From NCBI GenBank assembly GCA_033439795.1, contig JAUTDP010000001.1, positions 3,472,001-3,536,000 of the forward strand: a DNA stretch of 64,000 nucleotides, given 5' to 3'. How positions within the stretch are numbered: position 1 is the stretch's first letter; each line of letters opens with the position of its first letter. The notes beneath the pieces were generated by a model. That model was not told the DNA's origin. It saw nothing but the letters and a program-made list of their open reading frames with translations, and searched no databases. Shown in pieces: positions 12,401 to 23,170 of the stretch. The translations under genes were made by a program, and so were the position numbers. The DNA is from Sordaria brevicollis. Taxonomy: Eukaryota > Ascomycota > Sordariomycetes > Sordariales > Sordariaceae.

Positions 12401-12834
12401 ATGAAACGACCTTCGTTGCCGAAATCGTTCCAGATCGAGTTGACCACTGCGACTTGCTCCTGGTTGCTTAGGTAGCCGTCGCGGAGGCCGAGATTGATCC
12501 TGTTGACATTTCTGTTGCCGGAAGAACGGTCCTGAGATGATGCGACACGATTGGAAAATACCTTGCGGGCAGTCGAATCAGCTCGCGCTCGATTGATTCT
12601 TGATTTCGGCCGGAGGAGCTCTCGCTCGACCAAATTGACGTTGGGCGCAATGCCTGCTTGCTCGATCTCCTCGTTCGTGGCAGAGGCGCGAGAGGCTTGT
12701 GAAGCCTCGTATTGTTGCTGAGCTTCACTTCTAGGATTGTTGAAGCTGAGTGATGCGAGTCCGGGCAGAGGGTTTGAGACAGCCCTTGGTTGGCCGTTTT
12801 CCTGCCCGGCGCCAGGCACGTTTAGATTTGACAT
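9415..12834 (-). CDS. F-box domain protein with acidic C-terminal tract, 1139 residues
   Basis: One uninterrupted minus-strand frame from ATG at 12834 to TAA at 9415-9417. An F-box-like segment lies at residues about 193-240 (LMTDWELLLEVCKHLRPIDI, then a YSVSKLFHDRV-type helix). In this family the F-box binds Skp1 and places the protein as the substrate adaptor of an SCF ubiquitin ligase; that role is inferred. A conserved-looking region of about 200 residues follows, then long Asp/Glu-rich parts. Residues about 924-963 are nearly continuous acidic sequence, followed by a Gly/Ser/Asn-rich linker and a C-terminal helix ending in RGYYRQW. No WD40, LRR or kelch repeats are visible, so the substrate is unknown. 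It is in tandem with the WD40 gene. Opposite-strand open frames over the acidic codons are shadows. Confidence 0.8.
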   Translation of the reverse strand: MSNLNVPGAGQENGQPRAVSNPLPGLASLSFNNPRSEAQQQYEASQASRASATNEEIEQAGIAPNVNLVERELLRPKSRINRARADSTARKVFSNRVASSQDRSSGNRNVNRINLGLRDGYLSNQEQVAVVNSIWNDFGNEGRFIGLDHRQVALLYQHWYQRALAINETAKEWKALNEPEPESESSATTFDLFGSLMTDWELLLEVCKHLRPIDIINLYSVSKLFHDRVNANLQSTILRWTDHMAPSAARIFCHQLYYQYFIDDPSGRDPSAHRDIRFFNQPAPQPLVYQHQRGYQVPGPVDPFPPSPPATAAPGGGQQQSNNANIPAPVPVRKVPSLIWFQMAVDREIKVRDILAVLARHGHRTPPDTHKTVKKLWLLMDVASCTGRAVLINSKAIFTDEDLYRARLFFIKLYLLFTDPVFGPKTTALAKLFLGQKSFTPLWQFLRRKKYTTEEEIVEMKTRYDVRPTLIQVLEGLPINGVPPNEMGMLHVEGWGRGVRHLLRPDEMVNWEAHKRKLSLHLRGERMMLYGHVDLNTGKPLVPTLDELYMSDDELDLPADSNWRIMKHRKAHGGCGNVPFERSMWQPKHARKARWNTLTEEEKEEILAAEEDEIEEDKNLRYMEGELDVALADLEEALYDYAVEKKEGAHEESGIDGLDFDASVPMPDVTPDSEDEEDFDDADWDAIAPYMKGLDPTAPLPDHMSVLRQDKAYLLLNKSVLMAKEVYDDHAKDDNARKEQQRYWKYALEHKLPEYSGPDPVCRATVPVFPRSGSPASRRAFWTAHQGPENHPHWITPVFPEQAERPDIRANYILQAAVALNRARLDTGILDRVTDALPDDEVAELEDEEITKHMERGAKYGWMLHMPGSRLHNYQSQDSDDVEEAEQMEVDMEKMKAVIGDDFVPFDEEPRCRFAKSAARYKSYSEEDDDEEEDDEEEEEDEDEDADEYEDEDEDEEMGDYEEEHDKEDHTSTNMSTQPLGNAAPRPAWADQLNEYVRRMAAAEAGGPSTLNQQATSSSAAAGPSTVNQLGQPSQINGGNPGSGSGTGSGNPHNPDMPYPSQMYHYNHDPSNEFDWARWLEQQHQNDLLAEAARLDPTILNGAHEIGPDELQRRVERAIVAKGYKDTRERFLRGYYRQW

Positions 12835-13657
12835 GATTTCGATGGCGTGCGTGCTGTGTAATCAATTGCTCGCGCTTTCTTGATTTTCTGGTTCATTCGG
12901 GTTGGATGAGTAGAAAGGAAAAGGCGGTTGGTGATGGTTGGACTGAAAAGTTCCAAGATGGACGAATTGATCTGGAGGTTGTTTTTGTCAACGGACACTG
13001 CGGTTTTGTGCGATGCGGCATGTCGGGGCCACTCCCGCGTTAGCAGGTCCAGTGAATAGGACCTTCAATGGGAACAATAGGAAGGAAATCAACCGGGGAG
13101 AACATCAGACGAAGATTAAAATTCAGGTCAGGAACAATAGGAAGGTGGGTTATGTGTCTTCCATCTCAACTTGGTAAGTAGAGGTTGCTCGAATGATCGT
13201 AAGTAACTTGCCAACAGAAATTTACATACCCACGCGCTTGTTCCACTTGTAACAAAAGGAACATACATAAAAGATGACTCCATGGATACAAACAGCTAAT
13301 GGGTAAATGTCGTGACAGTCGGTAATCAGGATGGGCGAAATGCTGTCACGCTGCAGTCAACAAGTCTGTGAAATGATGGGTTCAGAACAATGCATGCCTT
13401 CTCTCAAACCTGCCTGATCTATCTCTTCGCATACATCTCGTGGCTTAACTTGCTTGAAATCTCGAAGCCCCCTTCTGTCATGCATCTTTGACCAAGCCTG
13501 GTGCTGTCTGCCATCATTATTTTGCTGTGGTAAGCCCACTCTTCATATCCAGCTCAAAAATGCACTGTTGATACCCGCTACGCCTAGAGAACCGTCCATT
13601 TTCCTGCCATCGTCGTCGTACAGCCATCGCCGTGATTCAACGACTCTATTGCCGATG
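12835..13657. other. Intergenic region, probable promoter of the F-box gene
   Basis: The 823 bp between the F-box gene start and the downstream sequence of the WD40 gene, both on the minus strand. The short direct repeat AGGAACAATAGGAAGG occurs as GGGAACAATAGGAAGG near 13070 and again near 13131. Short open frames lack recognisable protein. No TATA box was clear. Confidence 0.4.
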
Positions 13658-14068
13658 TTACTTCGGCTGTGAGTCTGCGCCAAATGTTGTGCGTGAGCGC
13701 GTCTTGCGGTGCCGCTCAGCGCCTGTTTGCGCCGCTTTCCTTGCCTCCTCCACCGTCTTCAAGTAGCTCTCGTAAACCGACAGCCCTTTACTCTTGCCCC
13801 GCTTCTTTTGCTCGGAAGAACTGGTATCTTCCGAGTCATCGTCCCCATCCCCGTTGGTATCTCTGCCGCTGTTTCCATCTTGTAACCTCGAGCCCTCCTT
13901 GGGTGCTTCTTTACCTTTACCCTTTTCCGTCCTGGATCCAATGGTAGCGGCTTGCTCCGCGGACTTGTCATGCGCCTGTTGCTGTTCCTCTTGCTGCTGC
14001 TGCTGCTGCTGTATCTCTAGAGTCTCGATCGAGGGCAACAGGACTTGGAAGGCCGAAGTTTCCTCATC
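13658..14068 (-). other. 136-codon reading frame continuing in frame after the WD40 gene stop
   Basis: Directly after the TAG stop (14069-14071) of the RbAp-type gene, the same frame stays open for 136 codons to a stop at 13658-13660. It has no internal ATG. The text looks protein-like: a Gln run of seven near residues 20-30, a Lys/Glu-rich region, an Asp/Ser acidic patch (GDGDDDSEDTSSSEQKK) and a basic amphipathic tail (YESYLKTVEEARKAA, then RHRKTRSRTTFGA). It could be a stop-readthrough extension, a 3' exon used by alternative splicing, or an open 3' UTR. I see no consensus splice donor just before the TAG. The base after the stop is G, and the known CTA readthrough context is absent. Confidence 0.35.
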
Positions 14069-15472
14069 CTAGTGACTAGATTGCTTCGGTTTCGGATCCT
14101 CGAGTTCGGGAGTGGACATGTCCGCAGGCTCCTTGGAAACGATGCTGTTGGCCACCTTCCAGATCTGAAGCAGGTTATCCTCGGCAGCACTGCACACAAG
14201 CCAGGGGTCGTTGCGGTTCCAGCTGAAGTCGGCCAGGTGATTGGTGTGACCGCCGTGCATGAAAAGCAGCTCCGGGGGGCCATCCTCGGCGTCCTCCTGG
14301 GTCTGCTCGTCTCCGACGCGGCTGATGTCCCAGAACAGCAACCTCCTATCGTAACTGCCACTGCCCAGAACGGCCGACTCGGTCGGGTGCCACTCAAGAG
14401 AGGTAACCGCATCCTGGTGACCCTCCAAGGTGTGGACCTTGGATTTCATGTTTCTCATATCCCAGATACCAATGGTCTTGTCGGCGGAAGCAGTTGCGAT
14501 GATGGTTTCCACGCGAGGATTAAACGCCAAAGCATTGATGGCATCACTGTGACCGTTGCGGGCGACAATAGCAGCCTTGTCGGTCTCTGGGCGGCGAACA
14601 TCGAGAATCTGGAGGGTGAGATCGTCCGAGACGGTACCAATCCAAGACTTCACCAAGGGATGATATTGAACATCGTTGACAATGTGGCTGTGGTGCGTGT
14701 ACTTGCGAGAGTACTTGAGCTGCTTGCTGGTGCCTTCGTAGGTCTTGAGGTCCCACAGCAGGACCGCCTTGTCCTCGCTGCCGGTCGCAAGGCAGCCTTC
14801 CTCATGTGGGTTCCAGTTCAAGCCGAAACCTTCCTCCTTGTGGCCAATGAGCTCAAGCTGGGGACTAGGAGTGCCAGAGGGCGTAATGCTGTGCTTTGTG
14901 CGGTCGAAGATCAAGACACGGCCGTCAACAGCAAGGGTGGCAATGATATCGGGATTCTGGGGCTGGTAGCGGGCCTTGTTGACCTCGCCAGGGTGATCGA
15001 TCTTCTGGGTGATCTTGAATCGGATGCACAAGGGCTCCCCAGAAGAGGCCTTGCTACCATAGCCACCAATCTCGCCGCGTTCCTCATCGTAATCGCGGGG
15101 GTTCAGCTCGACCATCTTAGGGATCTCGACTTCGGCGATCTGGAGGTAGTTGGGCTTGCCCTCCGCGGTATGGGTTCCGAGCAGCAGCCTGTGGACGGTG
15201 TGGCTCTTGTCTTTGGGGTTCTTGACGTCGGGGAACCATTGTGTCGTGAGCGTAGGCCATTCCAGGGCTGTGCTAAGCATCATATCGTAAAGGAAGGGAC
15301 TGTTCTTCTTCCAAATCTTGTACTCTTCGTTGATCAGGCGCTGCTCGGCCTCGGTATCATCCTCCTCCATGTTGACTGCGCCCTGGCGTTAGCAATTTTG
15401 CACAGGCTGTCGCAACCCGAGATCCATAACAAGCTTACCATCAACATCGTCGACAACCTCTTCGCGCGCCAT
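14069..15472 (-). CDS. hat-2: RbAp46/48-family WD40 histone chaperone (Hat2/Msi1/p55 type), 446 residues
   Basis: Two exons: 15472-15439 and 15375-14069, with a GTAAGC...CAG intron at 15376-15438. The spliced start reads MAREEVVDDVDVNMEEDD. The N-terminal helix with NEEYKIWKKNSPFLYDMM and the strand ALEWPTLTTQW is the conserved histone-H4-binding part of this family. WD40 blades follow to about residue 425, with repeats such as GHSDAINALAFNP, GHQDAVTSLEWHP and a last blade ending LLQIWKV. These proteins bind histone H3-H4 and serve as shared subunits of the Hat1 acetyltransferase, CAF-1 and PRC2; in Neurospora the homologue is called HAT-2 or NPF, and the symbol here is from memory. It is divergent from xrn1. 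The reading frame continues for 136 codons past the stop. Confidence 0.93.
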
Positions 15473-17157
15473 CTTGATTTCGTGTAGGTAAAAAAAGTTC
15501 GGTAACGTGATTTAGGTGACCAGGTGTAATAGTTGTTGTGGACGTGACCGGGAGTCGCTATTCGCGTTGCGCAATCGTAGGTTGTGGGAGATTTGCTCGG
15601 TGCTGGATCAGTCACCACAAATGTCGGAGCAGATGTTATGAGGACGGGAACAAGCTCTCTTAGATGCGCGAGTACACAGCTATGTACGCCCGTTTAGTAT
15701 GTCAAATGAAATCAGGGAATAGCGCGGGATACCTCTATGTGCCTTTCAACGGTTGTAAGTGGGCAAAGATATCAAAAGCGGTAAAAGTAGGTATTGGAGC
15801 GGGAAGGTCAAAGGTACAAGTTACTGGACGGGAAGCTAAAGCGATTGCCCATGCGATGCGACAGGAATGGCGTTTGCAGTGCTGGTTGAAGCGCTAACCA
15901 CCTCTAGAGGTAAACGCGACGCGACTTTCAATTAATCGAGTTCTGCCACTCTTTCCCGCCTTTTCCAGCACCACGCCGGGCACTTTGACGAACGCTGTCG
16001 TGTGTCTTGGGGAGTTCACAGCTGCGTTGGAGAGACGACGGTTGCTGCGTGTGCTGCAGGGTTTCGTCAAGGTACTCCACAGAGCCTCAAGCCAGCGCGG
16101 GCGGTGGTGGGGAAGGCACTCCCTTGCCCGACTTCCGTCACTCCTGAGCCGACCGGTGATGGTCTGTGCTTGCTAGTACCTTGTCCGTCCGAACAGCTTC
16201 AGTTCCGTCCCCCTGCCGTCGTGGTCGAGGGGCTCATCACGGCAGCTTGATCCCTTGGCGGGGACACCTCCAGAGCTACAATCGTCGTATGCAACACGGT
16301 GACAGGCTCTCGATAGGAAGCCTGATGAGGTGGCGGGCGTTCACCAGGCACTGGCTTGGCCGGGCCGAGCGCTACCTACCTCTACCGGGCTACATACCTC
16401 TACGTACCGCCGCTCGCCCCGGGGCAGAGTCAGCCCGTGGGGCAATGGAGGCCAACTGGAAACTCGCAGTGTGTCACAGCCTGAACAGCCCAGCCAGCCC
16501 GGGGCCCAGGAACAACTTCCCGGCGCCCCGCCATCCACACGTTGTGTATCTCGCCCCTACCTTTTGGGTACCTACCCGACCGACGGACCTCTCCATTTCC
16601 ACTTCAACTTCCCTTGTTTGAATTATTTCGTGGTGCCATCTCTCGTAGATATTACCACTTTTTCTACCATCTCTAAGGTATCCTTTACTTGCACGCATAG
16701 GCCGCCACGATTTAGGCCCCTCCTCGGCTCCTCCATCCCCCATCGCTTTTGTTAGCAGTATAGTGGCTTCTTTTCCCGACTGCCGCTGTCCGTCGCTCGA
16801 AAGACACACCTCTTTCCTCCCTTTCACAGACAGCATCTTGAGTCCTAGTAGCTTTCGTAGTCTCTGTCAAAAGGCAGCTTGGAAGCTTGTTGGATCTTGT
16901 TGCTTCGTCCTCATTCGGTTTATTGCAGCATTGCGAACCCCAGAGGTTTCGCTACCTACAAGCCCGGCCATTATTATTCAGCGCCGGCATCTGAACGACC
17001 AGCTTCTCGCCTCTCCTTCGCCCCTTGAAAGCTGCAACTAGGTAGACTCGTCAACGTCTCCTTCGACAGCTCAGCGCGACCCGAAATATAAACCTCCTTC
17101 GCAAACTCCTAGTAGTGTACACATCTAGTCCGGCGACAAGCACCAGAGTCAGCCAAC
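15473..17157. promoter_or_regulatory. Divergent promoter and leader region between hat-2 and xrn1
   Basis: The 1685 bp between two divergent start codons should hold both promoters and leaders. The centre (about 16000-16560) is GC-rich. The part near xrn1 is pyrimidine-rich (16560-16830), typical of Neurospora leaders. A TATAAA sequence sits at 17087-17092, about 65 bp before the xrn1 ATG, which may be too close to act as a TATA box. No convincing gene was found. Confidence 0.5.
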
Positions 17158-20100
17158 ATGGGGTATGTCATGTTCAAGCTTCCCCCCTTCGCCGTGTATG
17201 CGCGCGTCGCTCAGACACATGGCTAACAGCTCCCCTCATCCAGTGTTCCCAAGTTCTTCAGATGGCTCTCGGAGCGGTATCCTGCCATCTCTCAGCTCAT
17301 CGCCGAGAACCGCATTCCCGAGTTCGATTGCTTATATGTTCGCTGCTCCCTTCCGAGGCCCCTGATGGCTGTCTTGCGTTACTTTCCTAGCTAACCGGTT
17401 TCCCAGTTGGATATGAACGGTATCATCCACAATTGTACCCATAAGGATACGAGCGATGTACAATTTCGAATGACGGAGGAGGAGATGTTCATTGCTATAT
17501 TCAACTACATCGAACATCTCTTCGGCAAAATCAAACCCAAAAAGCTGTTCTTCATGGCTATAGATGGCGTTGCTCCTCGCGCCAAGATGAACCAGCAGCG
17601 CGCTCGTCGTTTCCGTACCGCCTTGGACAACGAGAAGGCTAGAGAAAAGGCGATTCGTGAGGGCAAGGAGCTGCCCAAGGAAGAGCCCTTTGACAGCAAC
17701 TGTATTACACCTGGTATGTCTGGCGCTGATTCCCGCCGAGTGCCCCTCCAGAAACCTAACTAGTTATATAGGAACCGAGTTCATGGCCAAGCTGTCACAA
17801 CAGCTGAGATATTTCATCAACAAGAAGGTGTCGGAAGACAGGGACTGGCAACAGCCCGAGATTGTCCTGTCTGGGCACGAGGTCCCCGGTGAGGGTGAGC
17901 ACAAGATTATGGAGTATATCCGCAATGCGCGCGCTCAACCCGACTATGACGCCAACGTCCGCCACTGTTTGTATGGTCTGGATGCCGATCTGATCATGCT
18001 GGGTCTCCTCAGTCACGATCCTCACTTCTGCCTCCTGCGTGAGGAAGTCACCTTTGGCCGCGGCCCATCCAAACACAAGGCAAAGGGACTAGAGGAGCAG
18101 AACTTCTACCTAATGCATCTTTGCATAGTTCGAGAATACCTGGAGCTGGAATTCCAGGAGCTCAAGAAGCCAGGAGCCATGTCTTTCCCATTCGATATGG
18201 AGAAGATCATTGACGACTTCATTCTTATGGCCTTCTTTGTCGGAAACGATTTCCTTCCGAACCTTCCCAGGCTTCACATCAATGAAGGCGCTCTTTCGCT
18301 CATGTTCAGGATATACAAAGAAATTCTTCCGCGCGGCGACGGGTATATCAACGAGGGTGGTAAGGTCAACCTCCAGAGACTCGGTCTCCTTCTGGAAGAA
18401 CTCGGCAAGGAGGAGTATCGCTTCTTCGAACACGAACACGAGGATCAGAGTTGGCTGCGAGCCAAGAAGATGCTCGAAAATGACGAGGCAGAGGCAGCAA
18501 AGGCCAAGATCAAGGGCAAGCTCATTGTTACCACGAATCAAAAGAACCTCTGGAAGCAGAAGATTCGAAAATTCCTCACCAACCGGAGTACCAACACCCT
18601 TGACCTTGGTTCCGAGTTAAAGGCTGAGGACCGTAAGTTCGTCCAAGACCTGGCTGATACTGCCCACATTCCTTGGGCTACTAAGGAAGACGATGAGGGA
18701 CACCGCCACCTGGTTTTGTCCTTCCCCGAGAGAGATGACGAGTCGGAGGAGGACGAGGAAGCTCAGTCAGCCGTTCTCCGTATCATCAAGAAGTACGATA
18801 ACGCCCAAGTCCAGGATCTCACCGCGGCCGACTCGAAGGCTGCCATGGAGGTCAAGTATCAGCAAAAGTTCCAGGAGTGGAAAGACCAATACTATGCCGA
18901 GAAGTTCGAGGATTGGACCCCGGAAAACAAGGAGGATGAACTCCGCAAGTTGACGGAGAACTACGTCCAGGGCCTCCAGTGGGTGCTCTACTACTACTAC
19001 CGTGGTATTGCTTCCTGGCCTTGGTTCTACCGCTACCACTATGCTCCCATGATTTCCGATGTCATGAAAGGCCTGAAGGCCGACCTCAACTTCAAGATGG
19101 GTCAGCCGTTCAAGCCATATGAGCAGCTGATGGGTGTCTTGCCAGACCGCAGTAAAAAGATTGTGCCGACGGTATATTGGGATCTCATGACGAACCCTGA
19201 TTCTCCCATCATCGATTTCTACCCGAGAGATTTTGAGCTGGACATGAACGGCAAGAAGATGGATTGGGAAGCCGTTGTCAAGATCCCCTTCATCGACGAG
19301 AAGCGGCTGCTTGCAGCAATGGGCCCCAAGAACGAACTCCTTTCGGATGTTGAGAAGTCGAGGAACGATTTTGGTGTCGCCCTCAAGTTCACCTATTCCG
19401 ATTCAGTGGACTTTGAATACCCCTCCTCTCTTGTCGGAGTATTCCCGTCCATCCCCCACTGCCACTGCATCGAGAATATTTTCGATCTTCCTCCCGTGGA
19501 AGGCCTCGAGTATCGTGTGGGTTTGACCGACGGTGCTCTGCTGAACGAGTCCGCGCTGGCTGGCTTCCCTTCCCTGGCTACTCTGCCATATACAGCTTCC
19601 CTTGGATATCATGGTGTCAATGTGTTCCAATCCGAGAGTCGCAACCAGAGCATGGTAGTCAATATCCTGGATACGGAGAAGCGCACCAACATCGAAGAAG
19701 CCAAGCGCAAGCTTGGAAAGCGCTGCTTCGTTGGCTATCCTTTCCTTCAGGAGGCCAAGATTGTGGGGGTATCTGACGAGCTCTTCGACTATAAGCTAGC
19801 CGAAGATGGTAGCGGACAGGTGGTTACGGTGCATCATTCCCCTAGGGACATCGAGAACTGGGGTAAGACGGCCCACAGAATTGAGCATTTTTACAGCAAG
19901 CGGCTAGGTATCTTGATCGGCCCGGTGGAATCGTTGGTCCAAGTACACATGCTCAAGGGCCTGATCAAAACCGACGAAGGCGCTACGGTGAAGGAGTACG
20001 GCCCGATTCCCGGCATGGAGACGGACTACGCCGCACAGATCATTGTCGACGAGGTAGTCAACGAGGATGAGCGTTTCATTGAAAGGGCCGCTTTACCTCT

Positions 20101-21712
20101 TGAGGAAGAATTTCCCATCAAGTCCGTTGGCTTTTTCTTGGGCGAATTCAACTATGGCCGCCCAGTTGAAGTTGAAGGTTACGGTGGCGGAAAACTCGTC
20201 GTCTGGCTTGCGGCCCTGAAAGAACGGGAGCCGGATTTTGCGCGCCAGATCATCCTCGACGCACAGCGGAACAATAACTACATTCCGTCATTTAAGGTTG
20301 CGAGGGACTTGAAGCTTCACGGTCTCGTCTTGAGCAAGATTACGTCTTCCTACTTCATCACCACACTTGGCGGCTTGCGGGTCAACCTTGGCCTCAACCT
20401 CAAGTTTGAAGGCAAGAAACAAAAGGTGCTCGGCTATTCTCGCAAGTCCGAAAGCGGTTGGGAATTCAGTGCGGCTGCTGTCGCCATGCTCGCCCAGTAT
20501 ATGGTCAAGTTCCCTGATTTCTTCGCTGCCGTTCAGCAAAAGCCCTCTAGCGCTGAGGTGACTGAGACGGATCTCTGGCCCGATCCGGCCGTTGCCTCGG
20601 CTAGAGTGAAGGAGATCGGTGCCTGGTTGAAGACGCTGAAGACCAGCCAGATGGAACGGGTTCCGCTTGATGCAGAGCAACTTGACTCTGATGTTGTCAT
20701 GAGGCTCGCTGCTGAAGCCGACAGGCTCCAGCTCGGACAACTGGCCGCGACAAACAAGAAGATGCCAAACGTTCCTCGCCATGCTCTGCTGCGCCCTTGT
20801 GACGCGGAACATCGCCTTGGAAATCAGCACTTCAGCCTGGGTGATCGTGTCGTTTATGTCGCCGAGGTTGGCAAGGTCCCCATCGCCTACCGTGGAACTG
20901 TGGTGGGTATTAGCCGCGTCCCGACGGCCAAGCTGCTGGATGTGGTCTTCGATGTCACTTTCATGAGTGGTACCACTCTCGGTGACCGGTGCCCTCCTTT
21001 CCGTGGCCAGACAGTGCCCTCGCACACCTGCCTCAACCTCACCAACCGCCAAATCGTTGTTGGCTCTAAGGCTGCCATGGCTAGACAACCCACCAATCCT
21101 TCGGTTACGACACTGACGGCCCACGGTGGTTACGGTATGCAGGCTAATGGCCAGCAGTACCGTGACGCACCCCAGCCTCCTCCCTTGCAGGGTTCTTGGC
21201 GTGGTGCTATTCACGGTGGTGGTCGTGGCCGTGGTGGCCGTGGAGGTTATCAGTCGCCCCACCATCAAAACGGTCCTCAGCAAGGTGAGAACCAGCACGG
21301 AAACCTCGTCCACCGCCAAGCGCCCAACGGCCCAAACAGTCATCAACAGCCCCAGAGACAGCCCTACGGCCCGGACCCCGGCTTCAAGGGCGGCCCTGGC
21401 CATGGTACCCCTCAAGGCGCTCGGGGCGGGCGTGGCGGTAACTTCAGAGGCAACTTCCGCGGTCGTGGCGGCAAGCCAGGAGGTTCCGATCACTCGGCGG
21501 CTGCTCTCGCTAACGTCGACGGTAACTTCGGTGGCGAGGCGCAACAGCAGGCTTCGCCAGCTCCCGGTGTATACTCTGCCGTTCCTCCTCCCGCTAGCCT
21601 TGACGCGCCTAGGGGTGGTCGTGGTGGCCGTAGCCGCGGCGGTCGCGGTCGGGGCGAGGGACGTGGTCGCGGTGGTGCTGGTCGCGGCTCTAGGGGCAGC
21701 TCTTCACAGTAA
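17158..21712 (+). CDS. xrn1: XRN1-type cytoplasmic 5'-3' exoribonuclease, 1448 residues
   Basis: Four exons: 17158-17162 (5 nt, ATGGG), 17244-17337, 17407-17713 and 17772-21712. Introns 1 and 2 have CTAAC branch sites and intron 3 a CTAACT. The spliced protein opens MGVPKFFRWLSERYP, the invariant XRN start. Active-site acids sit where yeast Xrn1 has them: D35 (LDMNGIIH), E176/E178 (GEGEH) and D206/D208 (LDADLIML). The PAZ/Tudor-like, winged-helix and SH3-like parts follow in the middle. The last 180 or so residues are RGG/GRGR-rich with Gln and His, a typical low-complexity RNA-binding tail. It degrades decapped 5'-monophosphate mRNA in the cytoplasm. Rat1/Xrn2 is excluded by the length and the missing zinc knuckle. 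Large minus-strand open frames over the tail are shadows of the Gly codons. Confidence 0.96.
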
Positions 21713-22289
21713 TCGCGGCATCAGCCATGGGTCAAGCAACACGGGACCCTCACAAACCCAAAGCTATAGGACGTCATGTACTTGTATATGCTGGCCTAGC
21801 ATTGAACTTGTATATACTTCGCGTGGAGGATCGGAGTAAGTGCACAGCGGGTCATAGGACGTGGTGTGCTGCGAACCATTTATTATAAGTGTATGATGTG
21901 TATATACCTTTCTTTGTGGTGTATTTCTCTTACAGCGGAAAGAAAAAATTACAGTGTCCAAAGTCTACGGTGTCCTTTGCTTTGCCCTTGAAACTTGTCG
22001 TAGTAATATTCTTCCCCTTGCTCATGACGTCTGAAAAACAAAAACAAATCTGTATAATTTACAGGATACCAGAGTTACGAACAACCATCCATATTTGAGA
22101 TGCGATGGTGCGTTCCCCTTACCTGGGGTTCATTGATGTGATCACATGGGCCTCCTCACGGATAAAGTCCGATGAGTGCGCTCCTATTTCGTAGAAAACT
22201 AAAATTCAATTTCGCTTTTTTTTTTTTCGAAAAATCCCATGATCCCTATATACCACTTCCTTTCTCCTGTACCCTGCTCTTTCACGCCA
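21713..22289. other. Convergent intergenic region, 3' UTRs of xrn1 and spc3
   Basis: This 577-bp gap lies between two convergent stop codons. It is AT-rich with T-runs (22216-22227). I see no gene or clear structural element. Confidence 0.5.
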
Positions 22290-23170
22290 TTACCGAGCAC
22301 CCGCCGACGCCGGCTTCTTCTCCTTGATCGCAGGCAGCTTGAAACGCTTGCTGACTCCGTTCTTGAGCGCCTTCCAGTACCCGTAGTCGACGTCCTGGTT
22401 CCAGGTAAGCAGGCCCACCCACGGCTGGACGTTGTAGTGAAGGCGCAGGGTGACGTTCTCGGTCGTGGCGAGCTTGCCGGAGGGGTGGGTAATCTTGTAC
22501 TTGTGACGTTGGTTTTTGAGGACGAGTTTACCACTGTTGTTCCATTGACAATGTCAGTAACTCGGCCACATACCATTTGTGCGGAGGGAAGGTGAGTGAC
22601 GTACCGGCTAGGATCAATACTCTTCCCGCCCGCACTCTTCAGCAGCTTCTTCATGGCCACAGGACCAATGTTGGCCAGGTGGTCGGCGCTGGGCGACGTG
22701 ATGATGCTGTCCCAGATCACGGCCTCGTTGGTAGCGTTGGTTTTGGCATGGTCGGCCGCCGGCCACTCGGCGGTCACGTAAACGAATACTTGCTTGGTGT
22801 TCCAGGTGAAGAGCGAGGAGAGGTCGGCGTCGAGAGAAAAGTTGATGACGGCGTATTCTTCCTTTTTGCTGCTGTAGTAGTGCGGTCGGCCTCGGACGCT
22901 GTTTGTTTTTTGAGAGAATGTAGTTGGTTAGCTAGGTGGGTGGTATTGATTCTGACTGGCCATAAAGGTTCGCGCATGTGTCCCACCAGCCAGGTACAGA
23001 GGGGGGAAAACCATCAAGACTTACACTTGGACACTCGTTGTCTTGAGGGTTCGCACGACCGGCGCACGTTCTGTGACGAAGTCGGAGGCGGCGATAAAGG
23101 CCGCGACTACAAAGGCGACTGTTGTGAAGAAACCGAACACATTCTGTAGTCTTACTACTGTTGTGTACAT
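22290..23170 (-). CDS. spc3: Signal peptidase complex subunit 3 (SPC22/23 family), 227 residues
   Basis: Three exons on the minus strand: 23170-23025, 22898-22605 and 22533-22290. Introns are 22899-23024 (GTAAGT, CTAAC branch) and 22534-22604 (GTACGT). The lengths sum to 228 codons. The protein starts MYTTVVRLQNVFGFFTT with one membrane segment at about residues 11-32, followed by a lumenal beta domain. Family motifs are visible: the FSLDADLSSLFTWNTKQVFV block, then the strand GKLVLKNQRHKYKIT and the C-terminal LRLHYNVQPWVGLLTW. SPC3 is an essential ER membrane subunit supporting the Sec11 catalytic subunit in signal-peptide removal. It is divergent from the HID1 gene and convergent with xrn1. 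None of the remaining open frames in this span is needed. Confidence 0.94.

Noticed and set aside
14045..15487. 480-codon plus-strand open frame over the WD40 gene
   Set aside because: It is the antisense shadow of the RbAp-family gene; the minus-strand product has clear WD40 repeats.
15664..15897. 77-codon plus-strand frame in the hat-2/xrn1 divergent region
   Set aside because: No recognisable features; its position fits promoter or leader sequence.
20288..21544. 418-codon minus-strand open frame
   Set aside because: Antisense to the xrn1 3' part; it arises from Gly/Arg-rich codons and has no family features.
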